From NCBI GenBank assembly GCA_002256345.1, contig NKIY01000002.1, forward strand, positions 1 to 64,000: DNA of 64,000 nt. The letters run 5' to 3'. Positions 39,129 through 47,870 of the stretch are shown piece after piece. The notes beneath the pieces were generated by a model that did not search any database, had not been told where the DNA came from, and worked only from the letters and a program-made list of their open reading frames with translations. This DNA is from Bradyrhizobiaceae bacterium PARB1. GTDB taxonomy: Bacteria; Pseudomonadota; Alphaproteobacteria; Rhizobiales; Xanthobacteraceae. Position numbers and translations under genes: made by a program. Position 1 is the stretch's first letter. Each line of letters begins with the position of its first letter.

Positions 39129-41465
39129 TCAGAAACGAACCCGGATGGTACCGTCGATCGTTCGGCCCAGTCCATAATAGCACTGGCTGACAGCATCGCA
39201 GGAGCCGACATAGCGCTTGTCGGCCACGTTCTTCACATTCAGCGCGACGTCCCAGTTCTGCAGATTGGCCGAGATGGCACCGAGCCGGTACTTCATCGAC
39301 AGATCGAGCAGTGTGAAGGACGGGATCTCGGTCGTGTTGAGCGTGTCGGCAAAAGACGAGCCGACATAGCGCAAACCGCCGCCCAGGGTGAGGCCGCCGA
39401 GGGCATTGGTGTTTTCGAACGTATAGGTAGCCCACAGCGACGCCATATGACGCGGCATGCTGACCGGATCCTTGCCGACGCCGCCTGTGGTGTTTGTCGC
39501 CACGACAACCGGTGCCAGATAGGTGTAGGCCGCCGATGAGTTGAAGCCATAGAGATGGGTCGTCTTCACTTCGAATTCTGCGCCCGTGGCTTCAACCGAA
39601 CTGGTCTGCACGGCGTAGCCCTGATTGACGAGATCGGCGGTCAGAACATTGTTCTGCTTGATCTTGAAGCCCGCCGTCGAGATCGCGAGGTTCATGCCCG
39701 GCGGCAGATATTTGATGCCACCTTCGATCTGATCGCCGGTGACGGGAATGAATGGCCGTCCACCAAAATCCGTCCCAGTCGTCGGCGCGAAGGACTGCGA
39801 GTAGTTGATGTAGGGCGCAATACCGTTGTCGAAGGCGTAGATCGCGCCGGCCTGATAGGTCGTGGCGTTGTCCTGCTGCGTGGTCCCGGGCGGATTGGTG
39901 AAGTTGCCGGTCGCCGGCACCAGCGTCTGGTTCTGCTGGTTAGTTCGCGCCGAGTCATTCCGCGCGCCGAACATCACGTTGAGGCGACCGATCTCGATGC
40001 GGTCCTGCAGATAGATGCCGATCTGCTCCACATCCTGATATCGCTTGGTCGTGAGCGGATTGTTCGGCAGAGCGGCGCCGTAGACGGGCGCATAGTAGTT
40101 CAGCGGGAAATTGGTGGTGCCGCGATTGGTGCCGGTGCCTTGATAGTTAGGGACCGCCGAGTAATCGACGCCAAACATCACGTGATGTCGCAGCGCGCCG
40201 GTGTCGAAATCGGCCTTCAGCCGGTTATCGATCTGGAAGATGTCGATATTGTATTGCTGATACGCCATCTGCCGTTGCGTCGTGACATCGCCGGTCGAGC
40301 GGCTCTGGACTTCGCGCAATGAGATATTGATGTTCTGATAGGCGAAGTTCTGCTGGAACGAGAACACGTCGTTGAACTGATGCTTGAACTCGTAGCCGAT
40401 GCGGTAGCTCTCTTTCGAGGTGTCGTGATAGTTCGGCTCGCCGAGGAAGGTCTTGCGGGAGATGAACTGTCCGTTCGCGCCGGGCACGACGGTGCCGACA
40501 TAGGGCAGGGGCTGCAGCACCGTGAGGTGCGGATCGTATTGATAGCTCGCCAGTAGGGTCAGGCTGGTGTCTTCGTTCGGACGGATCGTCACCGATGGCG
40601 CGAAGAAGACGCGCTCGTTCTTCGAGTAATCGATCTCGCCGTTACCCATCTTGCCGACGCCGACGAAGCGGTACAGGACGCTCTTGTTCTCGTTGGCCGG
40701 GCCGCTGATGTCGAATGCGCCTTCCACATAGCCGCGCAGGCCCATGCGCAGCAGCGCTTCATTGAACGGCGTTTCGGTCGGACGCTTGCTGGTGAGATCG
40801 ATGATGCCGCCAGGGCTGCCTTGCCCGTAGAGCGTTGAGGCTGGCCCCTTCAGGACATCGACGCGCTCGAGACCGTAACGTTCGAAGCCCCAATTGCTGT
40901 CGTGCAATTTGAGACCATCGAGATATTGAAACGCCTCGAAACCGCGCACCCGGTTGTATTCGCGGGTGAGGTTGCCCTGACGGAAGAAGCCGCCGACGCC
41001 GGCCGTGTATTGCAGCGCCTCCTGCACCGAGGCAGCGTCCCGGTCATAGATTTCCTGCGCGGTGACTGTGGATGTCGTCCGCGGCAGCGCGAGCAATGGC
41101 GTGTTGGCCTTCGAGCCGACGCTGGTCGAGGTCGCGATATAACCGTTGAGGCCGGGAACGCTGATGCCCGGATCGTTCTGGCGGACGGCTACAACCAGCG
41201 CCGTTTGTGCTGCCTGACGCGCGACGCGCGCGCTGCGACGTGTCGTAGCCGATCGTCGGCCTTCGCTGGCTGGCTGACGGCGCACGCTGCCGTCCTGATG
41301 CACGACGACGGGCGGTAGATCGGCGCGCGTGTCGGTTTGCATCCGTTGCGCATGAGCCTGCGAGATGTCGAAACCGGTGATCAGCAGCGCCCCGGTGGCG
41401 CATGCAGCAAGATAGCGGCTTCGCAAGGCGAAATGGCCGAGCGCAATGTCGGACAGATTAAACAT
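39129..41465 (-). CDS. TonB-dependent receptor of the siderophore (FhuA-like) type, under a cobalamin riboswitch
   Basis: 778 residues from the ATG at 41465 (GGGGG site). Signal peptide, then a long Arg-rich linker (RRSATTRRSARVARQ), a plug domain (IYDRDAASVQEALQYTAGVGG, then NRVRGFEAFQYLDGLKL) and a 22-strand barrel ending in aromatic Phe (RTIDGTIRVRF). The last loop carries a Cys pair (GSCDAVSQCYYG), as in FhuA-type hydroxamate receptors. By sequence it belongs with siderophore receptors; by its leader it is B12-repressed like BtuB. The ligand may be a corrinoid or a siderophore. Confidence 0.93.
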   Translation of the reverse strand: MFNLSDIALGHFALRSRYLAACATGALLITGFDISQAHAQRMQTDTRADLPPVVVHQDGSVRRQPASEGRRSATTRRSARVARQAAQTALVVAVRQNDPGISVPGLNGYIATSTSVGSKANTPLLALPRTTSTVTAQEIYDRDAASVQEALQYTAGVGGFFRQGNLTREYNRVRGFEAFQYLDGLKLHDSNWGFERYGLERVDVLKGPASTLYGQGSPGGIIDLTSKRPTETPFNEALLRMGLRGYVEGAFDISGPANENKSVLYRFVGVGKMGNGEIDYSKNERVFFAPSVTIRPNEDTSLTLLASYQYDPHLTVLQPLPYVGTVVPGANGQFISRKTFLGEPNYHDTSKESYRIGYEFKHQFNDVFSFQQNFAYQNINISLREVQSRSTGDVTTQRQMAYQQYNIDIFQIDNRLKADFDTGALRHHVMFGVDYSAVPNYQGTGTNRGTTNFPLNYYAPVYGAALPNNPLTTKRYQDVEQIGIYLQDRIEIGRLNVMFGARNDSARTNQQNQTLVPATGNFTNPPGTTQQDNATTYQAGAIYAFDNGIAPYINYSQSFAPTTGTDFGGRPFIPVTGDQIEGGIKYLPPGMNLAISTAGFKIKQNNVLTADLVNQGYAVQTSSVEATGAEFEVKTTHLYGFNSSAAYTYLAPVVVATNTTGGVGKDPVSMPRHMASLWATYTFENTNALGGLTLGGGLRYVGSSFADTLNTTEIPSFTLLDLSMKYRLGAISANLQNWDVALNVKNVADKRYVGSCDAVSQCYYGLGRTIDGTIRVRF

Positions 41466-41615
41466 GGTACCCCCAAAGTGCCCCACCGCACCGGGCCTGA
41501 CCGAGATGAGCGTTATGCGACGACTGGCGAGCGCATGCACGTCATCCGGCCACCGCCGAATGCCCCCTGGGGCGTAGACAGATGAAATGGCGACGAGGAC
41601 AGCGCCTCGCGCAAT

Positions 41616-41629
41616 GGTGACACGTCACC
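41616..41629 (-). other. Small perfect hairpin in the receptor leader
   Basis: GGTGAC-AC-GTCACC lies between the riboswitch aptamer and the receptor start, in the 240-nt untranslated stretch. It could be part of the expression platform, but no T run or ribosome-site pairing is evident. Confidence 0.3.
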
Positions 41630-41707
41630 GCGACAAGCTCGCCCCATTGTTCGCACAGCGGGAAAAGCTTCGCTCCGGTTCACCCCGACCGGTGCGTTCG
41701 CACATGA

Positions 41708-41890
41708 CCACGACTGACGGCAGGTCTCCTGGCTCGCGGGTCGTCGTCTCAAGTCGCCTTCCCGGATCGCGTAAAAATCCAGTGGCCGAGTGACTGAGAC
41801 TCGTCGCTTACAGTTGCGGGGGCAGCCGCGGCATTGGAGCAAGCTCCGCACCGCATTCCCTTTTGATCTTCAAAAGAAGAACCGTCGTGG
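41708..41890 (-). ncRNA. Cobalamin (B12) riboswitch
   Basis: On the minus strand the conserved blocks appear in the right order: closing P1 strands CCACGAC / GTCGTGG (41890-41884 and 41714-41708), GGGAATGCGGTG, the core GCTGCCCCCGCAACTGTAA, GCCACTGG, CCGGGAAGG, and a B12 box AGCCAGGAGACCTGCCGTC that fits the consensus essentially perfectly. Binding of adenosylcobalamin to this class normally lowers expression of the downstream gene. The next gene on this strand is the TonB-dependent receptor, 243 bp on, followed by the FhuF-like and ABC genes. Confidence 0.97.
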
Positions 41891-41893
41891 TCA

Positions 41894-41922
41894 CCGTAGA
41901 TTTGCGCGTTCTCGGTTGTCAA
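41894..41922 (-). promoter_or_regulatory. Candidate promoter of the riboswitch operon
   Basis: TTGACA (41922-41917) on the minus strand is followed after 17 bp by CTACGG. The -35 is perfect and the -10 poor, but the implied start falls at the first bases of the riboswitch P1 stem. Confidence 0.45.
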
Positions 41923-41995
41923 CTCGCCGTGAACAGTTCAGATCATGCTTACGGACGGCTGTGACAAAATAGGCCCTTACCGTAAGAGGTGGAGC

Positions 41996-42397
41996 ATGAA
42001 GCGTTTTCTGTTGTTCCTGCTGCTCGGACCAGCCGTCGGCTTCGCCGTCTTCGAAATTCGCGAAGTGCTGAGCGGCCGCATCATCGGCGGTTTTATCGGC
42101 TTCCTGATGGGACTGCCGATCGCCTACTGGTTCGGCCTCTTGCCGTCACTGATCATGTGGGGCGAGGACTGGTTCCTCGAGGACAAGATCGGCCTGTGGC
42201 CGAAGGTGCTGACGTCGGCCGTCACGGGCTACATCGTCAGCATAGCGATGTTGCTGATCTGGACGTCGGTCCCGATCCCGCTGCCGCAGATACTGACCTT
42301 CGGCCTCGTCGGCGCGTCGCAGGGACTGGTGTGTTCGTGGCTGTCCGGCATCAAGCCGAAAGGCGATCGCGATGGTGGGCGGGTTAGCGAAGCGTAG
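41996..42397 (+). CDS. Hypothetical integral membrane protein
   Basis: 133 residues from the ATG at 41996 (AAGAGGTGGAG site); the track start at 41945 is less likely. Three or four membrane helices: FLLFLLLGPAVGFAVF, IIGGFIGFLMGLPIAYWFGLLP, YIVSIAMLLIWTSV and ILTFGLVGASQGLVCSW, with a charged cytoplasmic-looking tail. No family recognised. Divergent from the riboswitch operon, with a shared upstream region of about 70 bp. Confidence 0.7.
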   Translation: MKRFLLFLLLGPAVGFAVFEIREVLSGRIIGGFIGFLMGLPIAYWFGLLPSLIMWGEDWFLEDKIGLWPKVLTSAVTGYIVSIAMLLIWTSVPIPLPQILTFGLVGASQGLVCSWLSGIKPKGDRDGGRVSEA

Positions 42398-42558
42398 TTC
42401 GCGGTTCTTCGCCACATTCATTCGGCCGGCGGATTACGCCGTCGGCTCATCCGCCCTACGACGCGACCGCGCGTGCAACAATTGGCCGCGTGTCGCGCGC
42501 CTTGCATCGATGGTTTGAATTGGCGAAAGAGTGCCCGCGTCTCAAGGGAGGTTTGCTC

Positions 42559-42588
42559 AAAAAAAGAGCAGGGCACTTGGCCCTGCTC
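42559..42588 (-). terminator. Strong intrinsic terminator on the minus strand, with no annotated gene ahead of it
   Basis: Read leftward: GAGCAGGGC-N5-GCCCTGCTC (9-bp perfect stem) followed at once by TTTTTTT. The orientation is unmistakable, since the plus strand has no T run. Its transcript must begin between here and proS (42.6-43.0 kb), where no ORF over 60 codons exists on that strand. Confidence 0.85.
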
Positions 42589-42850
42589 GGAAAATTGTGT
42601 CGACCCTATATACCCCGATCGTTGGATTTTATCCTTTGATTGGCGGGTTGACGCTGCTTGAGCGCGTCAGGGTTCCTCCCGAGACTTGGACCGTTCCAGA
42701 CGTTTCCTTGCGGATGTGTCTGAGTTTCGAGTCGTAGCTGAACTTTTTGTGTTTGTCATCAATTTCGGCATAGTCTGTTCAAAATTGAGGCATGCATAGA
42801 ATTCGGTGATGTCTCTCCACTGAGGGTTGTGGCGAACCCCTCAATTTGCG
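42589..42850 (-). ncRNA. Predicted small RNA or micro-ORF transcript ending at the 42559-42588 terminator
   Basis: The terminator implies a leftward transcript. The region has nested dyads (AAATTGAGG / CCTCAATTT at 42782-42847, enclosing TGAGGGTT / AACCCCTCA), which could be its 5' end. Two short frames run toward the terminator: one starts with ATG (MPKLMTNTKSSATTRNSD, 34 codons); the other is open for about 45 codons with better composition (KKFSYDSKLRHIRKETSGTV) but has no ATG, GTG or TTG. Neither has a ribosome site. The RNA is better supported than the peptide. The rest of the 42398-43011 gap shows only a GC-rich REP-like stretch near 42420-42465. Confidence 0.4.
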
Positions 42851-43011
42851 AGATTTAAATCGTGGAGGTTGCGCGATGTGTCGCTCCTCGCGCTTGCTGG
42901 CTCACAGTGCCGCTCGATAATGGGCAGACGCCTCTGCTGCCCTTGTGTTTTACCCGGCGATCCGCTTTCACTCGGGCCTCTCTTTTTCACTCCGATTCCT
43001 TAGGCTTCACG

Positions 43012-44331
43012 ATGCGGCTGTCGCGCTATTTTCTTCCCATCCTCAAGGAAACGCCGAAGGAAGCGGAGATCGTCTCGCATCGCCTGATGCTGCGCGCCGG
43101 CATGATCCGCCAGGAAGCCGCGGGCATCTATGCGTGGCTGCCGCTCGGCCTGCGCGTGCTGAAGAAGATCGAGGCGATCGTGCGCGAGGAGCAGAACCGC
43201 GCCGGCGCCATCGAGTTGTTGATGCCGACCCTGCAGCTCGCTGATCTCTGGCGCGAGAGTGGCCGCTACGACGCCTATGGTCCGGAGATGCTGCGCATCA
43301 CCGACCGCCACAAGCGCGAACTCCTCTACGGGCCGACCAATGAGGAAATGATCACCGAGATCTTCCGCGGCTATGTGAAGTCCTACAAGAGCCTGCCGCT
43401 CAACCTCTATCACATCCAGTGGAAGTTCCGCGACGAACAGCGCCCGCGCTTCGGCGTGATGCGCGGCCGTGAATTCCTGATGAAGGACGGCTATTCCTTC
43501 GACATCGATGAAGCCGCGGCGAAGCATTCCTACAATCAGATGTTCGTCGCCTATCTGCGCACCTTCGCCCGCATGGGCCTGAAGGCGATTCCGATGCGTG
43601 CCGAGACCGGACCGATCGGCGGCGATCACAGCCATGAATTCATCGTGCTCGCCGAGACCGGCGAGTCCGGCGTGTTCTGCAACAAGGATGTGCTCGATCT
43701 GCCGATTCCGCCCGCCGATGTCGATTACAAGGGCGATCTCTCAGGCATCATCAATCAGTGGACCTCGATCTATGCGGCCACCGAAGACGTGCATGACGCC
43801 GCGCGCTTCGAGAGTGAAGTGCCGGAAGAGAAGCGGTTGAACACCCGCGGCATCGAGGTCGGCCAGATCTTCTATTTCGGCACGAAGTACTCGGACAAGA
43901 TGCAGGCCAATGTCGCTGGTCCCGATGGCGCCGAGGTGCCGATCCATGGCGGCTCCTACGGCGTCGGCGTGTCGCGTCTGCTCGGCGCGATCATCGAGGC
44001 TTGCCACGACGACAACGGCATCATCTGGCCGGAGGAAGTGGCGCCGTTCCGCGCGGCCATCCTCAACCTCAAGCAGGGCTCGGCCGATACCGACGGCGCT
44101 TGCGAGGCGCTCTACAAGGAGCTGACGGCCAAGGGCGTCGACGTGCTCTATGACGACACCGACCAGCGCGCCGGCGGCAAGTTCGCCACTGCCGACCTCA
44201 TTGGCGTGCCTTGGCAGATCCTCGTCGGTCCGAAGGGGCTGGCCGAAGGCAAGGTCGAACTGAAGAAGCGCAGCGATGGTTCGCGCGAGAACGTCTCGCC
44301 GGCTGAGGTCGTCGCAAAGCTGACGTCCTGA
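43012..44331 (+). CDS. proS: Prolyl-tRNA synthetase (short alphaproteobacterial form)
   Basis: Class II synthetase charging tRNA-Pro. 439 residues from the ATG at 43012 ([15 protein letters not shown]); the track start at 42862 has no family support. It lacks the roughly 180-residue INS editing domain of E. coli ProRS, as usual in this class. Motifs: [17 protein letters not shown] (motif 1 region), [21 protein letters not shown] (motif 2) and [17 protein letters not shown] (motif 3), then the anticodon-binding domain. Confidence 0.97.
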   Translation: MRLSRYFLPILKETPKEAEIVSHRLMLRAGMIRQEAAGIYAWLPLGLRVLKKIEAIVREEQNRAGAIELLMPTLQLADLWRESGRYDAYGPEMLRITDRHKRELLYGPTNEEMITEIFRGYVKSYKSLPLNLYHIQWKFRDEQRPRFGVMRGREFLMKDGYSFDIDEAAAKHSYNQMFVAYLRTFARMGLKAIPMRAETGPIGGDHSHEFIVLAETGESGVFCNKDVLDLPIPPADVDYKGDLSGIINQWTSIYAATEDVHDAARFESEVPEEKRLNTRGIEVGQIFYFGTKYSDKMQANVAGPDGAEVPIHGGSYGVGVSRLLGAIIEACHDDNGIIWPEEVAPFRAAILNLKQGSADTDGACEALYKELTAKGVDVLYDDTDQRAGGKFATADLIGVPWQILVGPKGLAEGKVELKKRSDGSRENVSPAEVVAKLTS

Positions 44332-44407
44332 CCACTTATCCACTGCATGGTCGCCGCATCCTCTGCGATGCGGCTAGAATAAGCCCGATTCGTATGGGAG
44401 TCGGGCG

Positions 44408-45688
44408 ATGGATGATGCCATGAGCGAGCCAGTTCGAACCCCACCTTTTGCCGCCTTCGAATGGCTGCTCTCCGGACGCTACCTGCGGGCGCGTCGCAAG
44501 GAAGGATTCATCTCGGTCATCGCCGGGTTCTCCTTTGTCGGCATCATGCTGGGCGTCGCGACGCTGATCATCGTGATGGCGGTCATGAACGGCTTCCGCA
44601 AGGAATTGCTCGACAAGATTCTCGGCCTCAACGGCCACATCCTCGTGCAGCCGCTCGAACGCCCGCTCACCGACTGGAAGGAAGTCGCCGACCGCATCAA
44701 CGGCGTCGAGGGCATTCGCCTTGCAGCGCCGGTCGTCGACGGCCAGGCGCTTGGTTCGTCGGCCTTCGGCGCGTCCGGTGTGTTCGTGCGCGGTATCCGC
44801 GCCGCCGACCTCAATAATCTCACTTCGATCGCCAAGAATATCCGCCAGGGCACGCTGGAAGGTTTCGACGAAGGGCAGGGGGTCGCCATCGGCCGCCGTC
44901 TCGCCGACCAGCTCTCGATTCATGCCGGCGACAACATCACGCTGGTCGCGCCGAAGGGCGCCATCACTCCGATGGGCACGACGCCGCGCATCAAGCCCTA
45001 CAAGGTCGCGGCGGTGTTCGAGATCGGCATGTCCGAATACGACTCGACCTTCGTGTTCATGCCGCTGGCCGAGGCGCAGGCCTATTTCAACCGCAACAAC
45101 GATGTCACCTCGATCGAGGTCTACACGAACAATCCGGACAAAATCGACGTCTACCGCAAGGCGGTGACGGAGGCGGCCGGGCGTCCGGTCTTCCTCGTCG
45201 ACTGGCGCCAGCGCAACGCGACCTTCTTCAACGCGTTGCAGGTCGAGCGCAATGTGATGTTCCTGATCCTGACCCTGATCGTGCTGGTGGCGGCGCTCAA
45301 CATCGTCTCCGGCCTGATCATGCTGGTGAAGGACAAGGGCGCCGACATCGCCATCCTGCGCACCATGGGGGCGTCGCAAGGCGCCATCATGCGCATCTTC
45401 CTGATCACGGGCGCTGCCATCGGCGTGGTCGGCACGCTGGTCGGCTTCGGCGTCGGCCTCCTGGTCTGCATGAATATCGAGGCGATCCGCCAGTTCATCT
45501 CGTGGATGACCTCCACCGAACTGTTCTCGCCGGAACTGTATTTCCTGTCCAAATTGCCCGCGGAGATCGATGTCGGCGAAACCAGCGCAGTGGTCATCAT
45601 GGCCCTGACGCTGTCCTTCCTCGCCACGCTGTATCCGTCATGGCGCGCCGCGCGGCTCGATCCGGTCGACGCGCTGCGATACGAGTGA
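44408..45688 (+). CDS. lolC: Lipoprotein-releasing system permease LolC/E
   Basis: Inner-membrane permease of the LolCDE transporter, which extracts outer-membrane lipoproteins from the inner membrane for LolA. 426 residues: one helix near 36-58 (SVIAGFSFVGIMLGVATLIIVMAVMNGF), a large periplasmic domain, then three helices (ILTLIVLVAALNIVSGLIMLV etc.) and the FtsX/MacB end YPSWRAARLDPVDALRYE. A single gene serves for the LolC and LolE roles in alphaproteobacteria. It abuts lolD. Confidence 0.96.
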   Translation: MDDAMSEPVRTPPFAAFEWLLSGRYLRARRKEGFISVIAGFSFVGIMLGVATLIIVMAVMNGFRKELLDKILGLNGHILVQPLERPLTDWKEVADRINGVEGIRLAAPVVDGQALGSSAFGASGVFVRGIRAADLNNLTSIAKNIRQGTLEGFDEGQGVAIGRRLADQLSIHAGDNITLVAPKGAITPMGTTPRIKPYKVAAVFEIGMSEYDSTFVFMPLAEAQAYFNRNNDVTSIEVYTNNPDKIDVYRKAVTEAAGRPVFLVDWRQRNATFFNALQVERNVMFLILTLIVLVAALNIVSGLIMLVKDKGADIAILRTMGASQGAIMRIFLITGAAIGVVGTLVGFGVGLLVCMNIEAIRQFISWMTSTELFSPELYFLSKLPAEIDVGETSAVVIMALTLSFLATLYPSWRAARLDPVDALRYE

Positions 45689-46396
45689 GTGGCTGAGATG
45701 GCGCAGGGGGATGACGATACTCCGGTTTTGTATCTGCACGACGTCAAGCGGCAATACACCCAGGGCGAGAGCGTCCTGACCATTCTCGACAATGCGCGGC
45801 TCGGCCTGTGGGCCGGGCAGTCGGTGGCGCTGGTGGCGCCGTCGGGCTCGGGCAAGTCGACGCTGTTGCATATAGCAGGCCTTTTGGAGAGCCCCGACGA
45901 GGGCGAGGTCTATGTCGGGGGCACCGCCACTTTGGGCCTGTCCGACGCCGAGCGCACCCAGATCCGCCGCACCGATATCGGTTTCGTCTATCAGTCGCAT
46001 CGGCTGTTGCCGGAATTCACGGCACTGGAAAACGTGATGCTGCCGCAGATGATCCGCGGGCTGAAGCGCAAGGAGACGATCAGCCGCGCCAAGGAAATCC
46101 TGGCCTATCTCGGCCTCGGTGAGCGCATCACGCATCGTCCGGCCGAACTCTCCGGCGGCGAACAGCAGCGCGTCGCGATTGCGCGTGCCGTCGCCAATGC
46201 GCCGCGGGTGCTGCTGGCCGACGAGCCGACCGGCAACCTCGATCCGCACACCGCGGATCACGTCTTCAATGCGCTGATGCAACTGGTGAAAGCGACGCGG
46301 GTGGCGATGCTGATCGCGACCCATAATATGGAGCTCGCCGGCCGGATGGATCGCCGGGTGTCGCTCGAGGACGGCAAGGTCATCGAGCTGCCGTAG
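45689..46396 (+). CDS. lolD: Lipoprotein-releasing system ATPase LolD
   Basis: ATPase partner of LolC. 235 residues from the GTG directly after the lolC stop (an ATG follows at 45698). Walker [14 protein letters not shown]-loop [17 protein letters not shown], signature [14 protein letters not shown] and Walker [13 protein letters not shown] are complete. A small REP-like hairpin (GGCGC-GAA-GCGCC, 46426-46438) follows the gene. Confidence 0.97.
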   Translation: MAEMAQGDDDTPVLYLHDVKRQYTQGESVLTILDNARLGLWAGQSVALVAPSGSGKSTLLHIAGLLESPDEGEVYVGGTATLGLSDAERTQIRRTDIGFVYQSHRLLPEFTALENVMLPQMIRGLKRKETISRAKEILAYLGLGERITHRPAELSGGEQQRVAIARAVANAPRVLLADEPTGNLDPHTADHVFNALMQLVKATRVAMLIATHNMELAGRMDRRVSLEDGKVIELP

Positions 46397-46464
46397 CTTG
46401 GGCGGCCGTAGGAGGGGTGGGCTGAGGCGCGAAGCGCCGGTGCGAAACCTATCCAACGCTCATT

Positions 46465-46509
46465 GTTCTTATTTTGTTCTTGACAATATTCCTCTCCTGG
46501 CTCTATATC
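46465..46509 (+). promoter_or_regulatory. SOS promoter driving an unannotated transcript
   Basis: A perfect LexA box GTTC-TTATTTT-GTTC (46465-46479) directly abuts a consensus -35, TTGACA (46480-46485); TATATC lies 18 bp on (46504-46509). This is one of the strongest promoters in the window and is placed for LexA repression. It is not in front of any recognised gene. Confidence 0.85.
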
Positions 46510-46514
46510 CCTCC

Positions 46515-46987
46515 TGTCTTGTTCGCGAGGGGCGCTCTCATGAGGCGTTCTTTGAGCGGGACAGGATGCGGTGCCTGCGGCCAGCCTCGCAAGCTGGACT
46601 CGGGAGGCCGGGGGTCACCGTCACTCCCCACTACGGGGGAGAGCCGATAGTTCGGCTGCGACGGCACATGGTGAACGGCGGAGAAATCCGCTGGGATCAA
46701 CGTCTTCGAGGCTCGCTGCCCTGAAAGCCGAGCCAGACGGGACGTGCCTGTGCCAGGCAGAACGGTCCTCCAGCCCAAAATCCCGCGGTGGCACGCCGTC
46801 AGGCGTTGCGCGGCTTCGGTTTGCCGGCGATCCGGCAGGCAGGGGCGGCGTCAGTCACCACCAGGTGCGCCTCACGGCGTGCTGCCTCCCCTCATGTTCG
46901 AGGGGAAACTGCTCACACCTCGGACGCGCAAGCGCCGCGAGAACGCCGACCTGTAGCCGTAACGCAAAACGGCCGGCAAAGCCGGCC
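46515..46987 (+). ncRNA. Predicted DNA-damage-induced RNA, coding status unclear
   Basis: The transcript expected from the SOS promoter would run through about 470 bp with no recognisable protein. A 36-codon ORF begins at 46540 after GAGGGGC (MRRSLSGTGCGACGQPRK, stop at 46650); other frames give Arg- and Pro-rich ORFs of doubtful reality. The sequence is rich in GC stems, for example CTCCCC / GGGGAG around 46625. It ends near the hairpin at 46971-46987. It may be a regulatory RNA, a leader peptide gene, or a repeat family of this lineage; I do not recognise it. Confidence 0.4.
46966..46987 (-). terminator. Terminator of the DUF3551 gene, possibly shared
   Basis: GGCCGGC-AAA-GCCGGCC is a perfect 7-bp stem (46971-46987). 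On the minus strand it is followed by GTTTTGCG, 26 bp after the DUF3551 stop. It could also end the rightward SOS transcript, though no T run follows in that direction. Confidence 0.6.
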
Positions 46988-47013
46988 ATTCAATCACGCA
47001 GTTGCGCAGATGT

Positions 47014-47322
47014 TCAGTAATTGCGCTGCTTCTTGCGTTTACGCGGCGCGGGCGCGACGTCGTCATAAGCAGGCTGCTGCGCATAAGCGAGGGCGGGGTT
47101 CCGGAAGCAGGTCAGGCCGATGCCCGAGGCCGTGTTGAGGCACTGCTGATAGGTCGAATAGCTGCAATCGTCGTCGCCATAGAGCGAGCGCATGCAGAAG
47201 GCATAGCCTGACGGCGTGTAGAACGAGAACGGGCCCGGGTCGCGAGGCTGCGCCGCGGCCGGTGTGACGTGGAAAGCGGACGTGGCGCCGAGGGCCAGCA
47301 AGGCAAACAAAGCTGCGCGCAT
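47014..47322 (-). CDS. DUF3551 family secreted protein
   Basis: 102 residues from the ATG at 47322 (GGGAGACC site). Signal peptide MRAALFALLALGATSAFHVTPAAA. The mature part has the DUF3551 cysteine pattern: FCMRSLYGDDDCSYSTYQQCLNTASGIGLTCFRNP, four cysteines likely in disulfides, and a basic tail (RKRKKQRNY). The family is abundant in Bradyrhizobium relatives and has no known function. The 321-bp gap upstream (47323-47643) shows no gene. Confidence 0.88.
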   Translation of the reverse strand: MRAALFALLALGATSAFHVTPAAAQPRDPGPFSFYTPSGYAFCMRSLYGDDDCSYSTYQQCLNTASGIGLTCFRNPALAYAQQPAYDDVAPAPRKRKKQRNY

Positions 47323-47643
47323 CAAAGGTCTCCCTGCCGACTCGATGTCGGCGGTCAATGTCGTTGCCAACACAAAGCCGGTCCTATGAGTATTCGTCAA
47401 CTCACAAGGCACTGGCCGCGCTGCAATGCCGCCGCCAGACATGATTGGACATGGGATTGCGCTGCACCGTGCAAAAGGATGCAGCTGCTGCGTGCGGCGT
47501 GCAAAATCGTTCGCCGAAAATGCGAGACGTTGAGGTTACGAAAAGATTAAAATGAAGCCCCGGTAGGCTTGTATATGGCGTTCACACTTCGCCATGCCGG
47601 CCACGATAAGCCCGATCCAAAGCAAGATCAGGGAGCTATCGCA

Positions 47644-47766
47644 ATGCTGAACACGGCACTGATTGTGATCTGGATGGCGCTGGGACTTTGCCTTGTGCCG
47701 ATCATTTTCGTCTCGCTGGGTCTGTGGGCCAGCACCAAGGTCGAGGATCCCAAGGAATATCAGTAA
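47644..47766 (+). CDS. Small 40-residue membrane protein
   Basis: MLNTALIVIWMALGLCLVPIIFVSLGLWASTKVEDPKEYQ-type ORF (40 residues) from the ATG at 47644, with GGGAG about 10 bp upstream. One long hydrophobic segment followed by a short charged tail. It is shorter than the track cut-off; the track gives only the longer 47569 version. No family recognised. Composition and ribosome site support it moderately. Confidence 0.55.
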   Translation: MLNTALIVIWMALGLCLVPIIFVSLGLWASTKVEDPKEYQ

Positions 47767-47870
47767 GTCGCGCAAGCGCTCGCCGGCCTTGCGTGGCGCT
47801 CGCGGGAGAGGTCATCCGGGCCGATCTTAACCATTTCGCCGTACAGGTTATGTTCTCCTGTTCGCCTTCC

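Noticed and set aside
38339-39211. FhuF-like gene starting at the track ATG (39211)
   Set aside because: It would overlap the receptor gene by 83 bp; the TTG at 39103 has a strong GGGAGGA site. The TTG choice still needs experimental support.
46397-47013. 46398-46724 and 46744-46956 ORFs as genes
   Set aside because: Arg/Pro-rich composition, no ribosome site, no family; treated as part of the SOS-driven RNA of unknown coding status.
47853-47864. GTTC-N4-GTTC upstream of the SOS microprotein
   Set aside because: Wrong spacing for LexA; the two exact boxes just downstream explain the region.
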